A stretch of 64,000 nucleotides of DNA, taken from CAWIDU01 sp963835055 (GTDB taxonomy: Bacteria; Patescibacteriota; Saccharimonadia; Saccharimonadales; UBA4665). The translations under genes were made by a program, and so were the position numbers. Under the pieces are notes generated by a model. That model was not told where the DNA came from. It searched no databases and was given only the letters and a program-made list of their open reading frames with translations. The stretch covers positions 434,001 to 498,000 of the forward strand of contig CAWIDU010000001.1 of the NCBI GenBank assembly GCA_963835055.1, given 5' to 3'. Of this stretch, positions 25,826 to 34,873 are shown in pieces; position 1 is the first letter of the stretch, and every line of letters starts with the position of its first letter.

Positions 25826-27116
25826 GTCAGACCCGGAAACCAGCTACAGCGTCAGCAGCACGAAGCCGCCGCGAACAATCAGCTTCACGATGCCGAAAAT
25901 GTCGCGGCCCGGTTGGCGTCCGCCGCGTGGCCCGCGGGCCACGGCCGCAGCCCTGATCGCGGCTTTCATTCTGATCGCCGGCCTCAGCGGCTTCGGTGGT
26001 GCGGTCCTCGAAAACCATAATTCGTCAGGCATTGTCAGTGGCAACCTAACCAGCCAGGACAAGGTCGTCACCAGCGCCAGCCAGCTAATCACTCAAATCG
26101 CCAAAACCGTCGGCCCCAGCGTCGTCAGCGTTAATGTCGACATTACGTCGGCCAGCAGCCCCGACGGTAGCTCTGGCAGCGGCGGTTTCGGCCTATATGG
26201 CTTCTCCCAGCCGGAGAATGAGCAAGCCGCCGGCACTGGCATTATTATTTCGTCTGACGGGCTAATTATCACCAACCGGCACGTCGTGCCGGACGGCACA
26301 ACTAGCGTCAGCGTGACGCTCAGCGACGGCACCGAGCTCAAGAATGTCTCAGTTATTGGCCGTACTAGCGACAGTGACAGCCTAGACATCGCTTTCCTGA
26401 AAATTAACGACGCCGCCGGCCACAAGCTAACGCCAGCTGTCATTGGCGACTCCTCGGATGTTCAGGTCGGCGACAACGTCGTGGCCATCGGCAACGCTCT
26501 TGGCCAATTCCAGAACACCGTCACCAGTGGCATTATTTCTGGCTACGGCCGCAGCGTCCAGGCCAGCGACAGCTCCGGCGACGCTTCGACGGCCGAAAAC
26601 CTCGACGACCTATTCCAAACCGACGCTGCCATCAACGAAGGCAATTCCGGCGGCCCGCTGGTCAACCTCAACGGGCAGGTGATTGGCATTAACACCGCCA
26701 TCGCCGGCGACGCCCAGAACATCGGCTTCGCCATCCCTATCAACGACGTCAAAGGCCTGATTGACCAGGTCGTCAAAACCGGCAAATTCTCCCGGCCGTA
26801 TCTCGGTGTCCGCTACATTCCATTGACAGCCGACGTCGCCAACGAATACAACCTCAGCGTCAGCAACGGTGCCTTCATCGCGCCCAGCTCCGACCCGACC
26901 CAGCCATCAGTGGTCAGCGGCAGCCCGGCGGCTAGCGCCAACCTGCAAGTCAACGACATCATCACTGCCGTCAACGGCACGGCCATCGACCAGAGCCACG
27001 ACCTAACTGGTCTACTCGACCAGCACCAACCGGGCGACAAAGTGACCCTAACAATTGTTCGTGGCAGCCAAACCCTGCACATTGCCGTCACGCTCGGCAG
27101 CCTGCCCAGCAGCTAA
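25818..27116 (+). CDS. HtrA/DegP-type serine protease with PDZ domain
   Basis: 432 residues. Cytoplasmic Pro/Arg-rich head, one membrane anchor (about 43-63), then a trypsin-like domain outside the membrane with catalytic His155 (TNRHVV), Asp190 (SLDIAFLKI) and Ser277 (GNSGGPL), followed by one PDZ domain (about 315-428). It is an S1C protease for envelope quality control. The start is TTG 25818 with GGGG upstream, overlapping the preceding membrane-protein gene. Single PDZ and N-terminal anchor resemble actinobacterial HtrA rather than E. coli DegP. Confidence 0.93.
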   Translation: MSKSDPETSYSVSSTKPPRTISFTMPKMSRPGWRPPRGPRATAAALIAAFILIAGLSGFGGAVLENHNSSGIVSGNLTSQDKVVTSASQLITQIAKTVGPSVVSVNVDITSASSPDGSSGSGGFGLYGFSQPENEQAAGTGIIISSDGLIITNRHVVPDGTTSVSVTLSDGTELKNVSVIGRTSDSDSLDIAFLKINDAAGHKLTPAVIGDSSDVQVGDNVVAIGNALGQFQNTVTSGIISGYGRSVQASDSSGDASTAENLDDLFQTDAAINEGNSGGPLVNLNGQVIGINTAIAGDAQNIGFAIPINDVKGLIDQVVKTGKFSRPYLGVRYIPLTADVANEYNLSVSNGAFIAPSSDPTQPSVVSGSPAASANLQVNDIITAVNGTAIDQSHDLTGLLDQHQPGDKVTLTIVRGSQTLHIAVTLGSLPSS

Positions 27117-27148
27117 GCTATTTTTTGTATACAACTCGGAACTTTGCA

Positions 27149-27199
27149 GAGCTAATTACTAGTTTCTGTAGTCTAGCCAATGACTGCAGTAATAGGCTC
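27149..27199. terminator. imperfect inverted repeat between convergent genes
   Basis: GAGC-TA-ATTACT (27149-27160) pairs with AGTAAT-AG-GCTC (27188-27199) around a 27-nt loop between the HtrA gene and prmC. Probably a shared terminator; no strong T-run. Confidence 0.4.
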
Positions 27200-27201
27200 A
27201 A

Positions 27202-28014
27202 TTAATCCGGCCGACGGAAAACCTGGATAAAGTCGTCCTCAGCATGGATCGTATAGCCCGCACTCTCGCCAATGGCTTTCAGCGCTTGATGCTGAGGAGG
27301 CAAGGACTCAGTTAAAATATACAACGGTTTATAGGATCGCTTCTTGACCTGTCGGAAGAGCTTCCTATATATATCTAGTCCATCGGGGCCGCCGAAGATA
27401 GCAATTCTGGGTTCCCGCGAAGCCGCTTCATTAATATGATAATCATCTGGTACGTAAGGTAGGTTACACAGCAAAACGTCGTAATCGGTCCCAGATTTAG
27501 CCAGTAGATCATCTTCAACCAACCTAATACCCAATGTAAATTTATCTACATTCATTTGAGTCACTCGGAGAGCCTTGGCATCTACCTCAATTAGTTCAAT
27601 TTCAGCACCCGGTAACTCTAATTTGGCAGTAATACCCAAGGCCCCACTACCAGCACCAACGTCCGCAATGTGAGGCTTGGAGGGCAAATTTGGCAGCTTT
27701 TTGAGTAAATCTATCATGGTTTCGGACTCCGGGCGGGGCTCCAGGACGGCGGACGTGAGTAAAAACTGGCGGCCATAGAATTCCGTCCAGCCGCGGATGT
27801 AGCTAATTGGTTCATGTCGTGATCGACGTTTGAGCACATTTTTGAGTACATCGGCTTGTTTGGTAGTCAATTCAAAATCGGGGTTGGCCAGTAGCCAAGC
27901 CCGATCTTTGCCAGTCGCGTCTTCCAACAAAACCAGCGCGTCCAGCCGCGCTGTGCCAATCCCGGCCGCCGCAAGCCGCCTGATAGCATCCTGAAGCCAC
28001 TCGCCAATAATCAT
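27202..28014 (-). CDS. prmC: release factor glutamine methyltransferase
   Basis: Methylates the Gln of the GGQ motif in RF1/RF2. 270 residues: N-terminal helical RF-binding domain (RHEPISYIRGWTEFYGRQF), Rossmann methyltransferase with SAM motif DVGAGSGALGI (near 119-129) and the catalytic NPPY motif, which here reads NLPYVP (Leu for the first Pro). Lies downstream of prfA on the same strand, the classical prfA-prmC pair. Confidence 0.92.
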   Translation of the reverse strand: MIIGEWLQDAIRRLAAAGIGTARLDALVLLEDATGKDRAWLLANPDFELTTKQADVLKNVLKRRSRHEPISYIRGWTEFYGRQFLLTSAVLEPRPESETMIDLLKKLPNLPSKPHIADVGAGSGALGITAKLELPGAEIELIEVDAKALRVTQMNVDKFTLGIRLVEDDLLAKSGTDYDVLLCNLPYVPDDYHINEAASREPRIAIFGGPDGLDIYRKLFRQVKKRSYKPLYILTESLPPQHQALKAIGESAGYTIHAEDDFIQVFRRPD

Positions 28015-28053
28015 CTAGTTAAGTATATAGAAGTTAATCATGCAACTGAGCAT

Positions 28054-28071
28054 TATACGATATATCGTATA
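28054..28071. repeat. perfect 18-bp palindrome
   Basis: TATACGATA followed by its exact complement TATCGTATA in the prfA-prmC gap, 40 bp before the prmC start. Operator-like. Confidence 0.7.
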
Positions 28072-28086
28072 GCTCAATCTGTTACC

Positions 28087-28104
28087 TATACCATATTTGG
28101 TATA
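28087..28104. repeat. 18-bp near-palindrome
   Basis: Arms TATACCA and TGGTATA around ATTT-type centre. It starts exactly 33 bp after the start of the first palindrome, about three helical turns, so both would face the same side of DNA. Confidence 0.65.
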
Positions 28105-28154
28105 TTGCCAAAAGTACGGAGACTGTTACGTGAGGAGTTGTTAAGTTTTGAAAA

Positions 28155-29207
28155 TCAAACGTCCTGACTCAAGAGTTCGTGCTCGGCGGACTGTAATTTC
28201 TCGATCAGGTCATCAATATCACCGTTGAGCGCGCCTGGGATATTGGAGCGTGAATAACCGATACGATGGTCGGTAATTCGGTCCTGAGGGAAGTTATAAG
28301 TCCGGATCTTCTCGGAGCGGTCGCCGGAGCCGATCAATTTTCGCCGGGCATCAGATTGCGTCGAAGCTTCTTCGTCGAGTTTCAGCTGAAGCAAACGCGA
28401 GCGCAAGATGCCCATGGCCTTGGCTTTATTCTTAATTTGCGACTTTTCGTCTTGGTTGGTAACGACTAAACCGGAGGGCAAGTGGGTGATGCGGACGGCT
28501 GAATCGGTCGTATTGACCGATTGGCCGCCGTGGCCGCCGCTGCGGAAAACGTCGATCCGGAGGTCGTTGGGGTCGATAGCAATGTCGGTTTCCTCAGCCT
28601 CGGGCAACACCGCAACAGTAGTGGTTGAGGTATGAATCCGGCCTTGGCTCTCGGTGACTGGCACACGCTGGACGCGGTGCACGCCGGCCTCGAACTTTAG
28701 ATTCTTATAGGCTTCGGGGCCGCGGACGGCGAAAGTAATCTCTTTGAAGCCGCCGGCGTCGCTGGGCGATTCGTTGAGTAATTCGACTTTGAAATGGTGA
28801 ATTTCCGCCCAGCGGTTGTACATCCGGTACAATTCGCCGGCGAACAGGCTGGATTCGTCACCGCCGGCCGCGGCCCGGATTTCAATAATCACGTCACGGT
28901 CGTCGTTGGGGTCTTGCGGCGTCAGGGCGGCACCTAATTTCTCATCATTGGCGGCAATTTTCTTGTCCAAATCTTCCAGCTCAGCGCTGGCCATGTCGGC
29001 CATCTCCGGATCATTGCGAAGCTCCTCGGCCGATTTCTTATCCGTTAAAAGTTTCTTTTTTTCATCGAAAAGGGAAATGATTTCTTCCAAGTCGCTTTTG
29101 CGTTTAGCGAGCTTGGGATAATTTTTGTCAGCGAAAATCTGCGGGTCCTGAAGCTTAGTCTCCAGTTCCGCCAGTTCGATGCGTAGTGATTGTTCTTTCT
29201 CGTTCAT
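28155..29207 (-). CDS. prfA: peptide chain release factor 1
   Basis: Terminates at UAA/UAG. 350 residues. Anticodon-like tripeptide PVT in [15 protein letters not shown] (about 190) and catalytic GGQ in [17 protein letters not shown]. The start at 29207 (MNEKEQSL) is chosen because TATACT on the minus strand ends 7 nt upstream; an in-frame ATG one codon earlier is also possible. With rpmE upstream and prmC downstream this is the conserved rpmE-prfA-prmC order, interrupted by a plus-strand gene at 29304. Confidence 0.95.
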   Translation of the reverse strand: MNEKEQSLRIELAELETKLQDPQIFADKNYPKLAKRKSDLEEIISLFDEKKKLLTDKKSAEELRNDPEMADMASAELEDLDKKIAANDEKLGAALTPQDPNDDRDVIIEIRAAAGGDESSLFAGELYRMYNRWAEIHHFKVELLNESPSDAGGFKEITFAVRGPEAYKNLKFEAGVHRVQRVPVTESQGRIHTSTTTVAVLPEAEETDIAIDPNDLRIDVFRSGGHGGQSVNTTDSAVRITHLPSGLVVTNQDEKSQIKNKAKAMGILRSRLLQLKLDEEASTQSDARRKLIGSGDRSEKIRTYNFPQDRITDHRIGYSRSNIPGALNGDIDDLIEKLQSAEHELLSQDV

Positions 29208-29214
29208 CATCAAA

Positions 29215-29220
29215 AGTATA
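29215..29220 (-). promoter_or_regulatory. -10 TATACT of prfA
   Basis: Minus-strand TATACT, 7 nt before ATG 29207. Confidence 0.55.
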
Positions 29221-29236
29221 CCACCTCTGTTATATA

Positions 29237-29265
29237 TTGACAAAATCGTTAAAATTTGCTATTTT
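29237..29265 (+). promoter_or_regulatory. promoter TTGACA-17-TATTTT
   Basis: TTGACA (29237-29242), 17-bp spacer, TATTTT (29260-29265). Drives the unknown gene at 29304; back-to-back with the prfA promoter. Confidence 0.65.
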
Positions 29266-29303
29266 ATGTATAAAGGCGATAATAAAAAAAGTAATTGTTA
29301 ATC

Positions 29304-29774
29304 ATGAATGAACATTTAACTGACCAGCCTCAAGAATATCGAAGTCGGCCTGCGGGACCCTTAGAAGAAGGTGATCAAGCTCTTGTTGACGCTATTCAAG
29401 CCGTTGCAGAAGGTGCTGATCGTATTGGAAAAATAGATGAGAATGGTACCTATGCTCACTTGATTAGGAAGACGACACCAGCAAATCACGATATCGTGAT
29501 AGCTAATACGTCCACGAGCAGTGGTGTCAAGGAGTATTTGGCTGGGAGAGGTGCCAGTGGTGGTACCGCCGCTTTTATACGACAAAGATCGACACGCGAT
29601 CCTAGGTATCATGTTGTATCTGCAACCACGGCTAGTAAGGTAGGAAAAAATCCTGACACGCTCGAAGTTGACCGAGCAGGAGCGCAGCAGCTAAAACTTG
29701 AGATAGCTCAGAATATTAATCAAATCCGTGAAGACCTTGATAGAGCGCGTGATAATCTAGGAAAAACTACTTAG
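29304..29774 (+). CDS. uncharacterised soluble protein
   Basis: 156 residues, no signal peptide or membrane helix. Acidic N-terminus, a mid region with [21 protein letters not shown] and a helical C-terminus ([22 protein letters not shown]). I recognise no domain. It has its own promoter and is more AT-rich than its neighbours. Inserted against the direction of rpmE and prfA; its stop overlaps the rpmE stop by 8 bp. Likely a lineage-specific or acquired gene. Confidence 0.65.
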   Translation: MNEHLTDQPQEYRSRPAGPLEEGDQALVDAIQAVAEGADRIGKIDENGTYAHLIRKTTPANHDIVIANTSTSSGVKEYLAGRGASGGTAAFIRQRSTRDPRYHVVSATTASKVGKNPDTLEVDRAGAQQLKLEIAQNINQIREDLDRARDNLGKTT

Positions 29775-30123
29775 ACGGTTTGGCGTTCTCGGCGGCGACT
29801 TCGGCTTTGGCGACGCGGGCGGCGTGGCGCTTTTCGAGCTTCTGGGCGGCAGCGGCGCGCTTATCTTTGGCAGCGGCACCGGCGGCAGCGCGGGCTTTGA
29901 ATTTGTCGACGCGGCCTTCGATGTCGAGAATGCGCTCTTCACCGGTGAAGAAGGGATGCGAAGCGGAGGTGACGTGAACTTTGATTAGCGGATATTCCTG
30001 GCCGTCTTCCCACTTGGTGGTGTCGTCAGAAGCGACAGTCGAACGCGTCAAGAAACGCGAACCGTTGTTGAGGTCCTCGAAAACGACTAAACGATAATTG
30101 TCCGGGTGCAAACTCTTTTTCAT
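29767..30123 (-). CDS. rpmE: 50S ribosomal protein L31 (cysteine-free), long basic tail
   Basis: 118 residues. The L31 core [45 protein letters not shown] is followed by a 45-residue Ala/Lys/Arg-rich extension. The zinc CxxC of type A L31 is absent, so it is the zinc-independent kind. The start at 30123 is supported by TATAAT 9 nt upstream on the minus strand; the extended reading would begin before the promoter. Upstream of prfA, as in many bacteria. Confidence 0.93.
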   Translation of the reverse strand: MKKSLHPDNYRLVVFEDLNNGSRFLTRSTVASDDTTKWEDGQEYPLIKVHVTSASHPFFTGEERILDIEGRVDKFKARAAAGAAAKDKRAAAAQKLEKRHAARVAKAEVAAENAKPSK

Positions 30124-30132
30124 AGAGTTCAT

Positions 30133-30138
30133 ATTATA
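30133..30138 (-). promoter_or_regulatory. -10 TATAAT of rpmE
   Basis: Minus-strand TATAAT, 9 nt before ATG 30123. Confidence 0.5.
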
Positions 30139-30164
30139 TACATCAGAGAAGCTGGGGTCAACCC

Positions 30165-30193
30165 TTGTCAAAGAGTTTTCCATCTGTTAAACT
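30165..30193 (+). promoter_or_regulatory. rpsB promoter TTGTCA-17-TAAACT
   Basis: TTGTCA (30165-30170), 17-bp spacer, TAAACT (30188-30193). Leader of about 90 nt with a GAGC..GCTC hairpin (about 30249-30268) before an AAGGAG site; an S2-type autoregulatory leader is possible. Confidence 0.55.
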
Positions 30194-30288
30194 GAAAGGG
30201 TAACAAATTAATCAGGTTGGGGTTTGATCCTCCTGAACGGCACCTTGAGCGGACCGTCCGGGCTCCCAGCTGAAGATAAAGGAGATAC

Positions 30289-31063
30289 ATGGCTAGTACT
30301 GATGTAGATATCAAGCAGTTATTGGAAGCCGGGGCGCATTTCGGCCACAAAACCGAGCGCTGGCATCCCAAAATGGCGCCGTACATCCACAGCAAGCGCG
30401 GCGGCACGCACATTATTGATTTAACGAAAACTGTCGATAGCTTGGAGGTGGCGCTGGCTTTCTTGAGCAAAACGGCCAGTGAGGGTAAGCAAATTTTATT
30501 GGTTGGCACCAAGCGCCAAGCCCAAGAAAAAGTTAAGCAAGTCGCCATCGCCACCGGCATGCCCTATGTCACGGAGCGCTGGTTGGGCGGTATGCTGACC
30601 AACTGGAATACCATTGGCGGCCGGGTGAAGCATTTGCAAGAGCTGGAAAACCGCATGGCCAGCGGCGAGCTGGCCAACAAGTATAACAAGCTCGAGGTTC
30701 AGCGTTTCCAAGAGGAAATCGACCAAATGAATATTATTTATGGCGGCATTAAGGAACTGAATAAGAAGCCCGGCGCTGTGTTTCATCGTCGACATCGTCC
30801 ACGATGCCAACGCCTGCCGCGAAGCCACCAAGCTGGAAGTGCCGATTGTGGCGCTAGTCGACACCAATGCCGATCCCAGCGTGGTGCAATACCCGATTCC
30901 GTCCAACGACGACGCCATCAAAACCATCGAGCTGATGCTCGGTTACGTTCAGCAGGCCATCGAGGTCGGCAAGGGCAAGGTCAAAGCCGCGCCGGCCGTC
31001 GATAAGGCTGATAAACCTGACAAAGTTGGCAAGGCTGACAAAGCCGAGACCGAGGAGGAATAA
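30289..31063 (+). CDS. rpsB: 30S ribosomal protein S2 (one frameshift here)
   Basis: About 257 residues. S2 signatures: LLEAGAHFGHKTERWHPKM, GTKRQAQEKV, TERWLGGMLTNW, and after the break VDTNADPSVVQYPIPSNDDA. The frame breaks near 30783, where one surplus T in GTGTTTCATC separates KKPGAVF from IVDIVHDANACR. The C-terminus is Lys/Ala/Asp-rich (about 30 residues beyond the fold). AAGGAG precedes ATG 30289. tsf follows immediately. Confidence 0.95.
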
Positions 31064-31522
31064 ATGGCTGATATTTCTGAGATTAAAAGATTAAAAGATT
31101 TGACCGGCGTCGGCCTGACCGATGCTAAGGCGGCGCTCGAGGAATCAAAAGGTGACTTCGACAAGGCGCTGGCCGCCATGCGCAAGAAGGGTTTGACGAA
31201 AGCCGACAAGCGCGGCGAACGCGAAGCCCGCGCCGGGCTGATTGGCAACTACAACCACGATGGCCGGATTGGTGTCCTGGTGGAAGTCAATTGCGAGACC
31301 GATTTCGTGGCCCGCAACGAGATTTTCGTAAACCTAGTCAAAGAATTGGCCCAGCACATCGCCGCCAGCGCGCCGACTAACGTCGACGAACTGCTCAAGC
31401 AACCCTTCGTTAGAAATTTGGACCTAACCGTCGGTGACTACGTCAAAGAGCATAACGCCCGATTGGGTGAAAATATAGTCGTGCGGCGCTTTGCCCGCAT
31501 GGAGCTTGGCGAAGTCAGCTAG
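31064..31522 (+). CDS. tsf: elongation factor Ts, minimal form
   Basis: Nucleotide exchange factor for EF-Tu. 152 residues instead of about 280-290. The N-terminal UBA-like domain (IKRLKDLTGVGLTDAKAAL) and the core exchange motif (NCETDFVARNEIF) are present, followed by one core subdomain only. Starts directly after the rpsB stop. Reduction to one core subdomain is also known from other small EF-Ts proteins. Confidence 0.94.
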   Translation: MADISEIKRLKDLTGVGLTDAKAALEESKGDFDKALAAMRKKGLTKADKRGEREARAGLIGNYNHDGRIGVLVEVNCETDFVARNEIFVNLVKELAQHIAASAPTNVDELLKQPFVRNLDLTVGDYVKEHNARLGENIVVRRFARMELGEVS

Positions 31523-31549
31523 TTACTAGTTTTTACAAGAGCCTTTCAG

Positions 31550-31555
31550 TATAGT
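31550..31555 (+). promoter_or_regulatory. -10 TATAGT
   Basis: TATAGT ends 7 nt before ATG 31563; leaderless start predicted. Confidence 0.5.
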
Positions 31556-31562
31556 AAAAAAT

Positions 31563-31811
31563 ATGAATTTCGCTCGTCGAAAAAAGTCTACTGAAGTTGT
31601 GCTTCAACCCATGACCGACGAGCAGCTAGAATTGCTATCCGGGACATTTGCCGATATTCCCGCAGCATTACAAGAACTAGAAAGCAGCCATTCTCAGCTG
31701 GTTGAGCGAGTTCGGGCGCAACAATCGGGGGTAGCGGAAGTCCATCGTCACGCGCGAAGTAATCCTGAGCTATTAAACTTAAGGGTGCTGGGTCGCACAG
31801 CGCTTAATTAA
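31563..31811 (+). CDS. small unknown protein in the usual pyrH position
   Basis: 82 residues, basic start MNFARRKKSTEVV, then a helical segment (DEQLELLSGTFADIPAALQELESSHSQLVERVR). No known domain. It lies between tsf and frr, where most bacteria have pyrH (UMP kinase), but has no nucleotide-binding motif and is no remnant of pyrH that I can see. Own -10 element upstream. Function unknown. Confidence 0.6.
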   Translation: MNFARRKKSTEVVLQPMTDEQLELLSGTFADIPAALQELESSHSQLVERVRAQQSGVAEVHRHARSNPELLNLRVLGRTALN

Positions 31812-31826
31812 AAAGGCGAATTAATT

Positions 31827-32390
31827 ATGAGTCCTGACCAAGTTGTCTCTAACGCCCAGACCAAGTTCAATCAGGCGGTGGAGCATTTCTCGGAAAGTTT
31901 GAGAGGCCTGCGCACTGGGCGGGCTAGTGCCGGCATGCTAGACGGCGTGATGGTCGAGGCTTACGGCACGCCGATGCCGCTCAAGCAAGTCGCCAGCATT
32001 TCGGTGCCCGATCCGCAGCTGCTGCAATTGACGCCGTTTGACCCGAATAATTTGGCCGCTATTAGCGAGGCAATTCGCGCTAATCAGGGCCTGGGTTTGA
32101 ATCCGGCTGATGATGGCCGGGTAGTGCGGGTGCCGATTCCGCCTTTGAATGAGGAGCGCCGCCGCGAGCTGGCCAAGCAAGTCGGCCAGAAGCAAGAAGA
32201 GGCTATGATTAGCTTGCGCAATGTCCGTCATGAAGCTATGGAAACGCTAGATGAGGCTAAGAAGGATAAAGATATTGGCGAAGATGAAGCCAAGCGCTTG
32301 AGTGCGCAGGTCGAAGAAGCCATGAAAAAGTCTCAAGCGGCTATCGAGACCGCTGCCAAAGCCAAAGAGGCTGAGATCCTGACTGTCTAG
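31827..32390 (+). CDS. frr: ribosome recycling factor
   Basis: 187 residues, full length. Three-helix bundle with GLRTGRASAGMLDGVMVEAYG, the beta domain (LKQVASISVPDPQLLQLTPFD) and NEERRRELAKQVGQKQEEA near the end. Splits post-termination ribosomes with EF-G. Stop overlaps by 4 nt with the convergent transpeptidase-like gene. Confidence 0.96.
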   Translation: MSPDQVVSNAQTKFNQAVEHFSESLRGLRTGRASAGMLDGVMVEAYGTPMPLKQVASISVPDPQLLQLTPFDPNNLAAISEAIRANQGLGLNPADDGRVVRVPIPPLNEERRRELAKQVGQKQEEAMISLRNVRHEAMETLDEAKKDKDIGEDEAKRLSAQVEEAMKKSQAAIETAAKAKEAEILTV

Positions 32391-33559
32391 TTGTGGATGA
32401 TGACCGTGGTGCCGGTAGGAGCCCAGTTGTATAGCCATTGGGCGTCGGTGGCCGCCAGGCCGATGCTGCCATGCATGGTATTGACGCTGGCCGGTGCGTT
32501 GGCTGGTTGCCAGTCGTTGGCGCTAATGGCGTCATCGGCACTGTCGAAGTAGCTGATTGATTGCACGGCGGTGTGATAATAGTGTTTGCTATAGGGCGCG
32601 AAGCCGCCGACCGTGCGGCTGGCGATTTTCTTGCTAATCGTGAATTGGCCTAGCGGCGTCGGTGTGACGGTGGTGCCGGTATTTGTCACGGCCAGGGTAT
32701 TAACTAACTGGCCTCTCTGGTAAGCCGTCAGAGTGTTGGCGGCAGCGTTGACTTCGATGAGGTTGGTGAAGCTGCTGACGGCGACTGTCTGGTAAGGCAC
32801 TGTTTTGAGAGGCAAGTTGACTTGGAAGCCTTTGGCGGCCAACAAATTCTTAGTGACAGCGGTGGCTTGGCGCAACAGGCCGGCCGCATCGGCAGTCGTG
32901 GTGCCGTCCACGCCATCGGAAATTACGGTGCCGGAGGAGTCGGTGATTTGATCGACGGGCTTCAAGCTTGACTCGGCGGCCAGGGCTTGCAACGAGCGAA
33001 TAATCGCCGCCCGGTTGACGGATAATTGATACATGGTTTTGCCGTTGTCGGCCGTGATATTTAGCCAACTTTTGATAGTGTTGTAGCTCAGCGCTAATTT
33101 TTGGTCGCCAATCGTTAGGCTAGCTGGCTGGTTGGCCAGGCTTTGCAATTGATCGGATAGTTCATAGCTAGGGACAGATGTAGTCTGGCCGGCAATGGCC
33201 GGGATAACGAGCTTGGTGTTTTCGGCGGCTGTCAGGTGAGCGCTCCAATCGCGGGCCGCCACGATGGTGCCGCTGCTGCCGACTAGTAAGAAGAGCAGGG
33301 CGAAAGCCGCTAAGCTGTAGCGGTGCATCCATTCCCAGGGGCGCCGCCAGAGCGGATGGGCCCGCCGGGCAAATTTGGCCGAGGGCGTGAAATCCAGACG
33401 ACGCAGCGGTAAGTCGAAACCACCGGCTGCGGCGGCTGGCAGCAGCACGGGCTGGCTGATTGGTGCTAGCGTTTCAGCTGGCGCGGGGCGCGGCTGGCGT
33501 TGCACGCGTTGTACGAATTCGTTGCCGACAAACAGATTCGGCGACTTAACTTCACTCAC
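32387..33559 (-). CDS. YkuD-fold L,D-transpeptidase-like protein lacking the catalytic Cys
   Basis: 390 residues. Cytoplasmic Pro/Arg-rich head, one membrane anchor (about 82-103), an extracellular PG-binding-4-like region (about 115-250) and a C-terminal YkuD domain (about 265-390). In active enzymes the core reads S/T-H-G-C; here it reads M-H-G-S-I-G-L (His363, Gly364, Ser365), while the rest of the segment aligns well (LYNWAPTGTTVIIH). The nucleophile is thus replaced by Ser and the preceding Ser/Thr by Met. It may be a non-catalytic wall-binding protein. GTG start 33559. Confidence 0.82.
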   Translation of the reverse strand: MSEVKSPNLFVGNEFVQRVQRQPRPAPAETLAPISQPVLLPAAAAGGFDLPLRRLDFTPSAKFARRAHPLWRRPWEWMHRYSLAAFALLFLLVGSSGTIVAARDWSAHLTAAENTKLVIPAIAGQTTSVPSYELSDQLQSLANQPASLTIGDQKLALSYNTIKSWLNITADNGKTMYQLSVNRAAIIRSLQALAAESSLKPVDQITDSSGTVISDGVDGTTTADAAGLLRQATAVTKNLLAAKGFQVNLPLKTVPYQTVAVSSFTNLIEVNAAANTLTAYQRGQLVNTLAVTNTGTTVTPTPLGQFTISKKIASRTVGGFAPYSKHYYHTAVQSISYFDSADDAISANDWQPANAPASVNTMHGSIGLAATDAQWLYNWAPTGTTVIIHN

Positions 33560-33690
33560 TTTTTAAAACCTGACCTTTTATTTTGGTCGTTTTTGTTGGC
33601 TCTTGACCTGATATCGATTATACATAAGCCCCATGGTTTGTAAAGACTTTTCTAATGTTTAAGTTCAGCCAGGATTCAGACAGGGTTTGT

Positions 33691-33696
33691 TACAAT
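33691..33696 (+). promoter_or_regulatory. -10 TACAAT of rseP
   Basis: TACAAT ends 7 nt before ATG 33704, which selects that start over the ATG inside the hexamer region (33695). Confidence 0.55.
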
Positions 33697-33703
33697 GGGA
33701 CGA

Positions 33704-34873
33704 ATGGGGATAGTCTTGCTAATCGTGGGCATCGTTCTGTTCATCGGACTGGTGGTCATTCATGAATGGGGGCACTTCGTTGTCGCCCGGCGTAATGGCG
33801 TCAAGGTCGAAGAGTTCGGTATTTTCTTCCCGCCGCGCTTGTATAAAAAGAAAACTCGGGCCGGCTGGACTTTCAGCATTAACGCTTTGCCGCTGGGCGG
33901 TTTCGTTCGACTGAAAGGCGAGCACGACGCCGACACCGAGCCGGGCACATTCGGCGCCGCCACCACCTGGACCAAAACCAAGATTATGGCCGCCGGCGTT
34001 TTCCTGAACCTGGTTTGCGCCCTGGTGTTGTTCACCATTCTGGCGATTATCGGCATGCCGCAGCTGGTACCCAACCAATTCACCGTCAAAAGCGACACCC
34101 AATTGAGCGCCTCGCGTGTGCTAGTTGGTTATATCGAGCCGAGTTCACCGGCGGCCAAGGCCGGCTTGCAGCCGGAGGATGAGCTGACCGATATTAGTTT
34201 GCCAGGCTATAGCCCGGTGGCCGTCAACCAGGCCAGCAAGTTACCGTCGGTAACCAAAGCTTTTGCCGGCAAAACCGTCGAGGTCTATTACACTCGGGGT
34301 GGGCACCACTATCAGGTCCAGGCGACGCTGCGCACGGCAGCCGTCGTTAACGCCAGCCAGAAAACGGATAATCCCAAAGGCTATCTCGGTATTTCGCCGA
34401 CCCAGTTCACGCTGCAACGCTCGACTTGGTCAGCGCCGATTGTGGCTGCCGGCTTGAGCGTCCAAGTCACGGCCCTGACGTTCCAAGGTCTCGGCCATGC
34501 CTTGGGCGGCCTGGGCAGTCTGATCGCCGGCGCCGTTACGGGCAACACTACAGCCCGCCAGAACGGTCAAGCCAACGCCAGCGCCCAGGTCGCCGGGCCG
34601 GTCGGTATTTTCGTCATTCTGAAAGATGGCAGCCTGATTGGCTACCAGTTCATGTTGTTCATTATCGCCATCATTTCGTTGACGCTGGCGATCATGAATA
34701 TCCTGCCGATTCCGGCGCTGGACGGCGGCCGGTTGTGGATCATGCTGGCCTCGCGCGGGCTGAAAAAGCCCCTGAGCGCGAAGCGCGAAGAGGCTATCAA
34801 TGCCGCTGGTTTCGTGCTGCTAATTGGCCTGGTTATTCTGGTGACAATTGTTGATATCCAGCGGTTTTTCTAA
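33704..34873 (+). CDS. rseP: site-2 intramembrane metalloprotease
   Basis: M50 zinc protease cutting membrane-embedded regulators. 389 residues. HEWGH at 20-24 in the first membrane helix (two His ligands and catalytic Glu); third ligand in NILPIPALDGGRL (about 332-344). One PDZ domain between (about 140-220). Four membrane helices. It is one PDZ shorter than E. coli RseP. The CPBP protease gene begins at the next base after the stop. Confidence 0.94.
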   Translation: MGIVLLIVGIVLFIGLVVIHEWGHFVVARRNGVKVEEFGIFFPPRLYKKKTRAGWTFSINALPLGGFVRLKGEHDADTEPGTFGAATTWTKTKIMAAGVFLNLVCALVLFTILAIIGMPQLVPNQFTVKSDTQLSASRVLVGYIEPSSPAAKAGLQPEDELTDISLPGYSPVAVNQASKLPSVTKAFAGKTVEVYYTRGGHHYQVQATLRTAAVVNASQKTDNPKGYLGISPTQFTLQRSTWSAPIVAAGLSVQVTALTFQGLGHALGGLGSLIAGAVTGNTTARQNGQANASAQVAGPVGIFVILKDGSLIGYQFMLFIIAIISLTLAIMNILPIPALDGGRLWIMLASRGLKKPLSAKREEAINAAGFVLLIGLVILVTIVDIQRFF

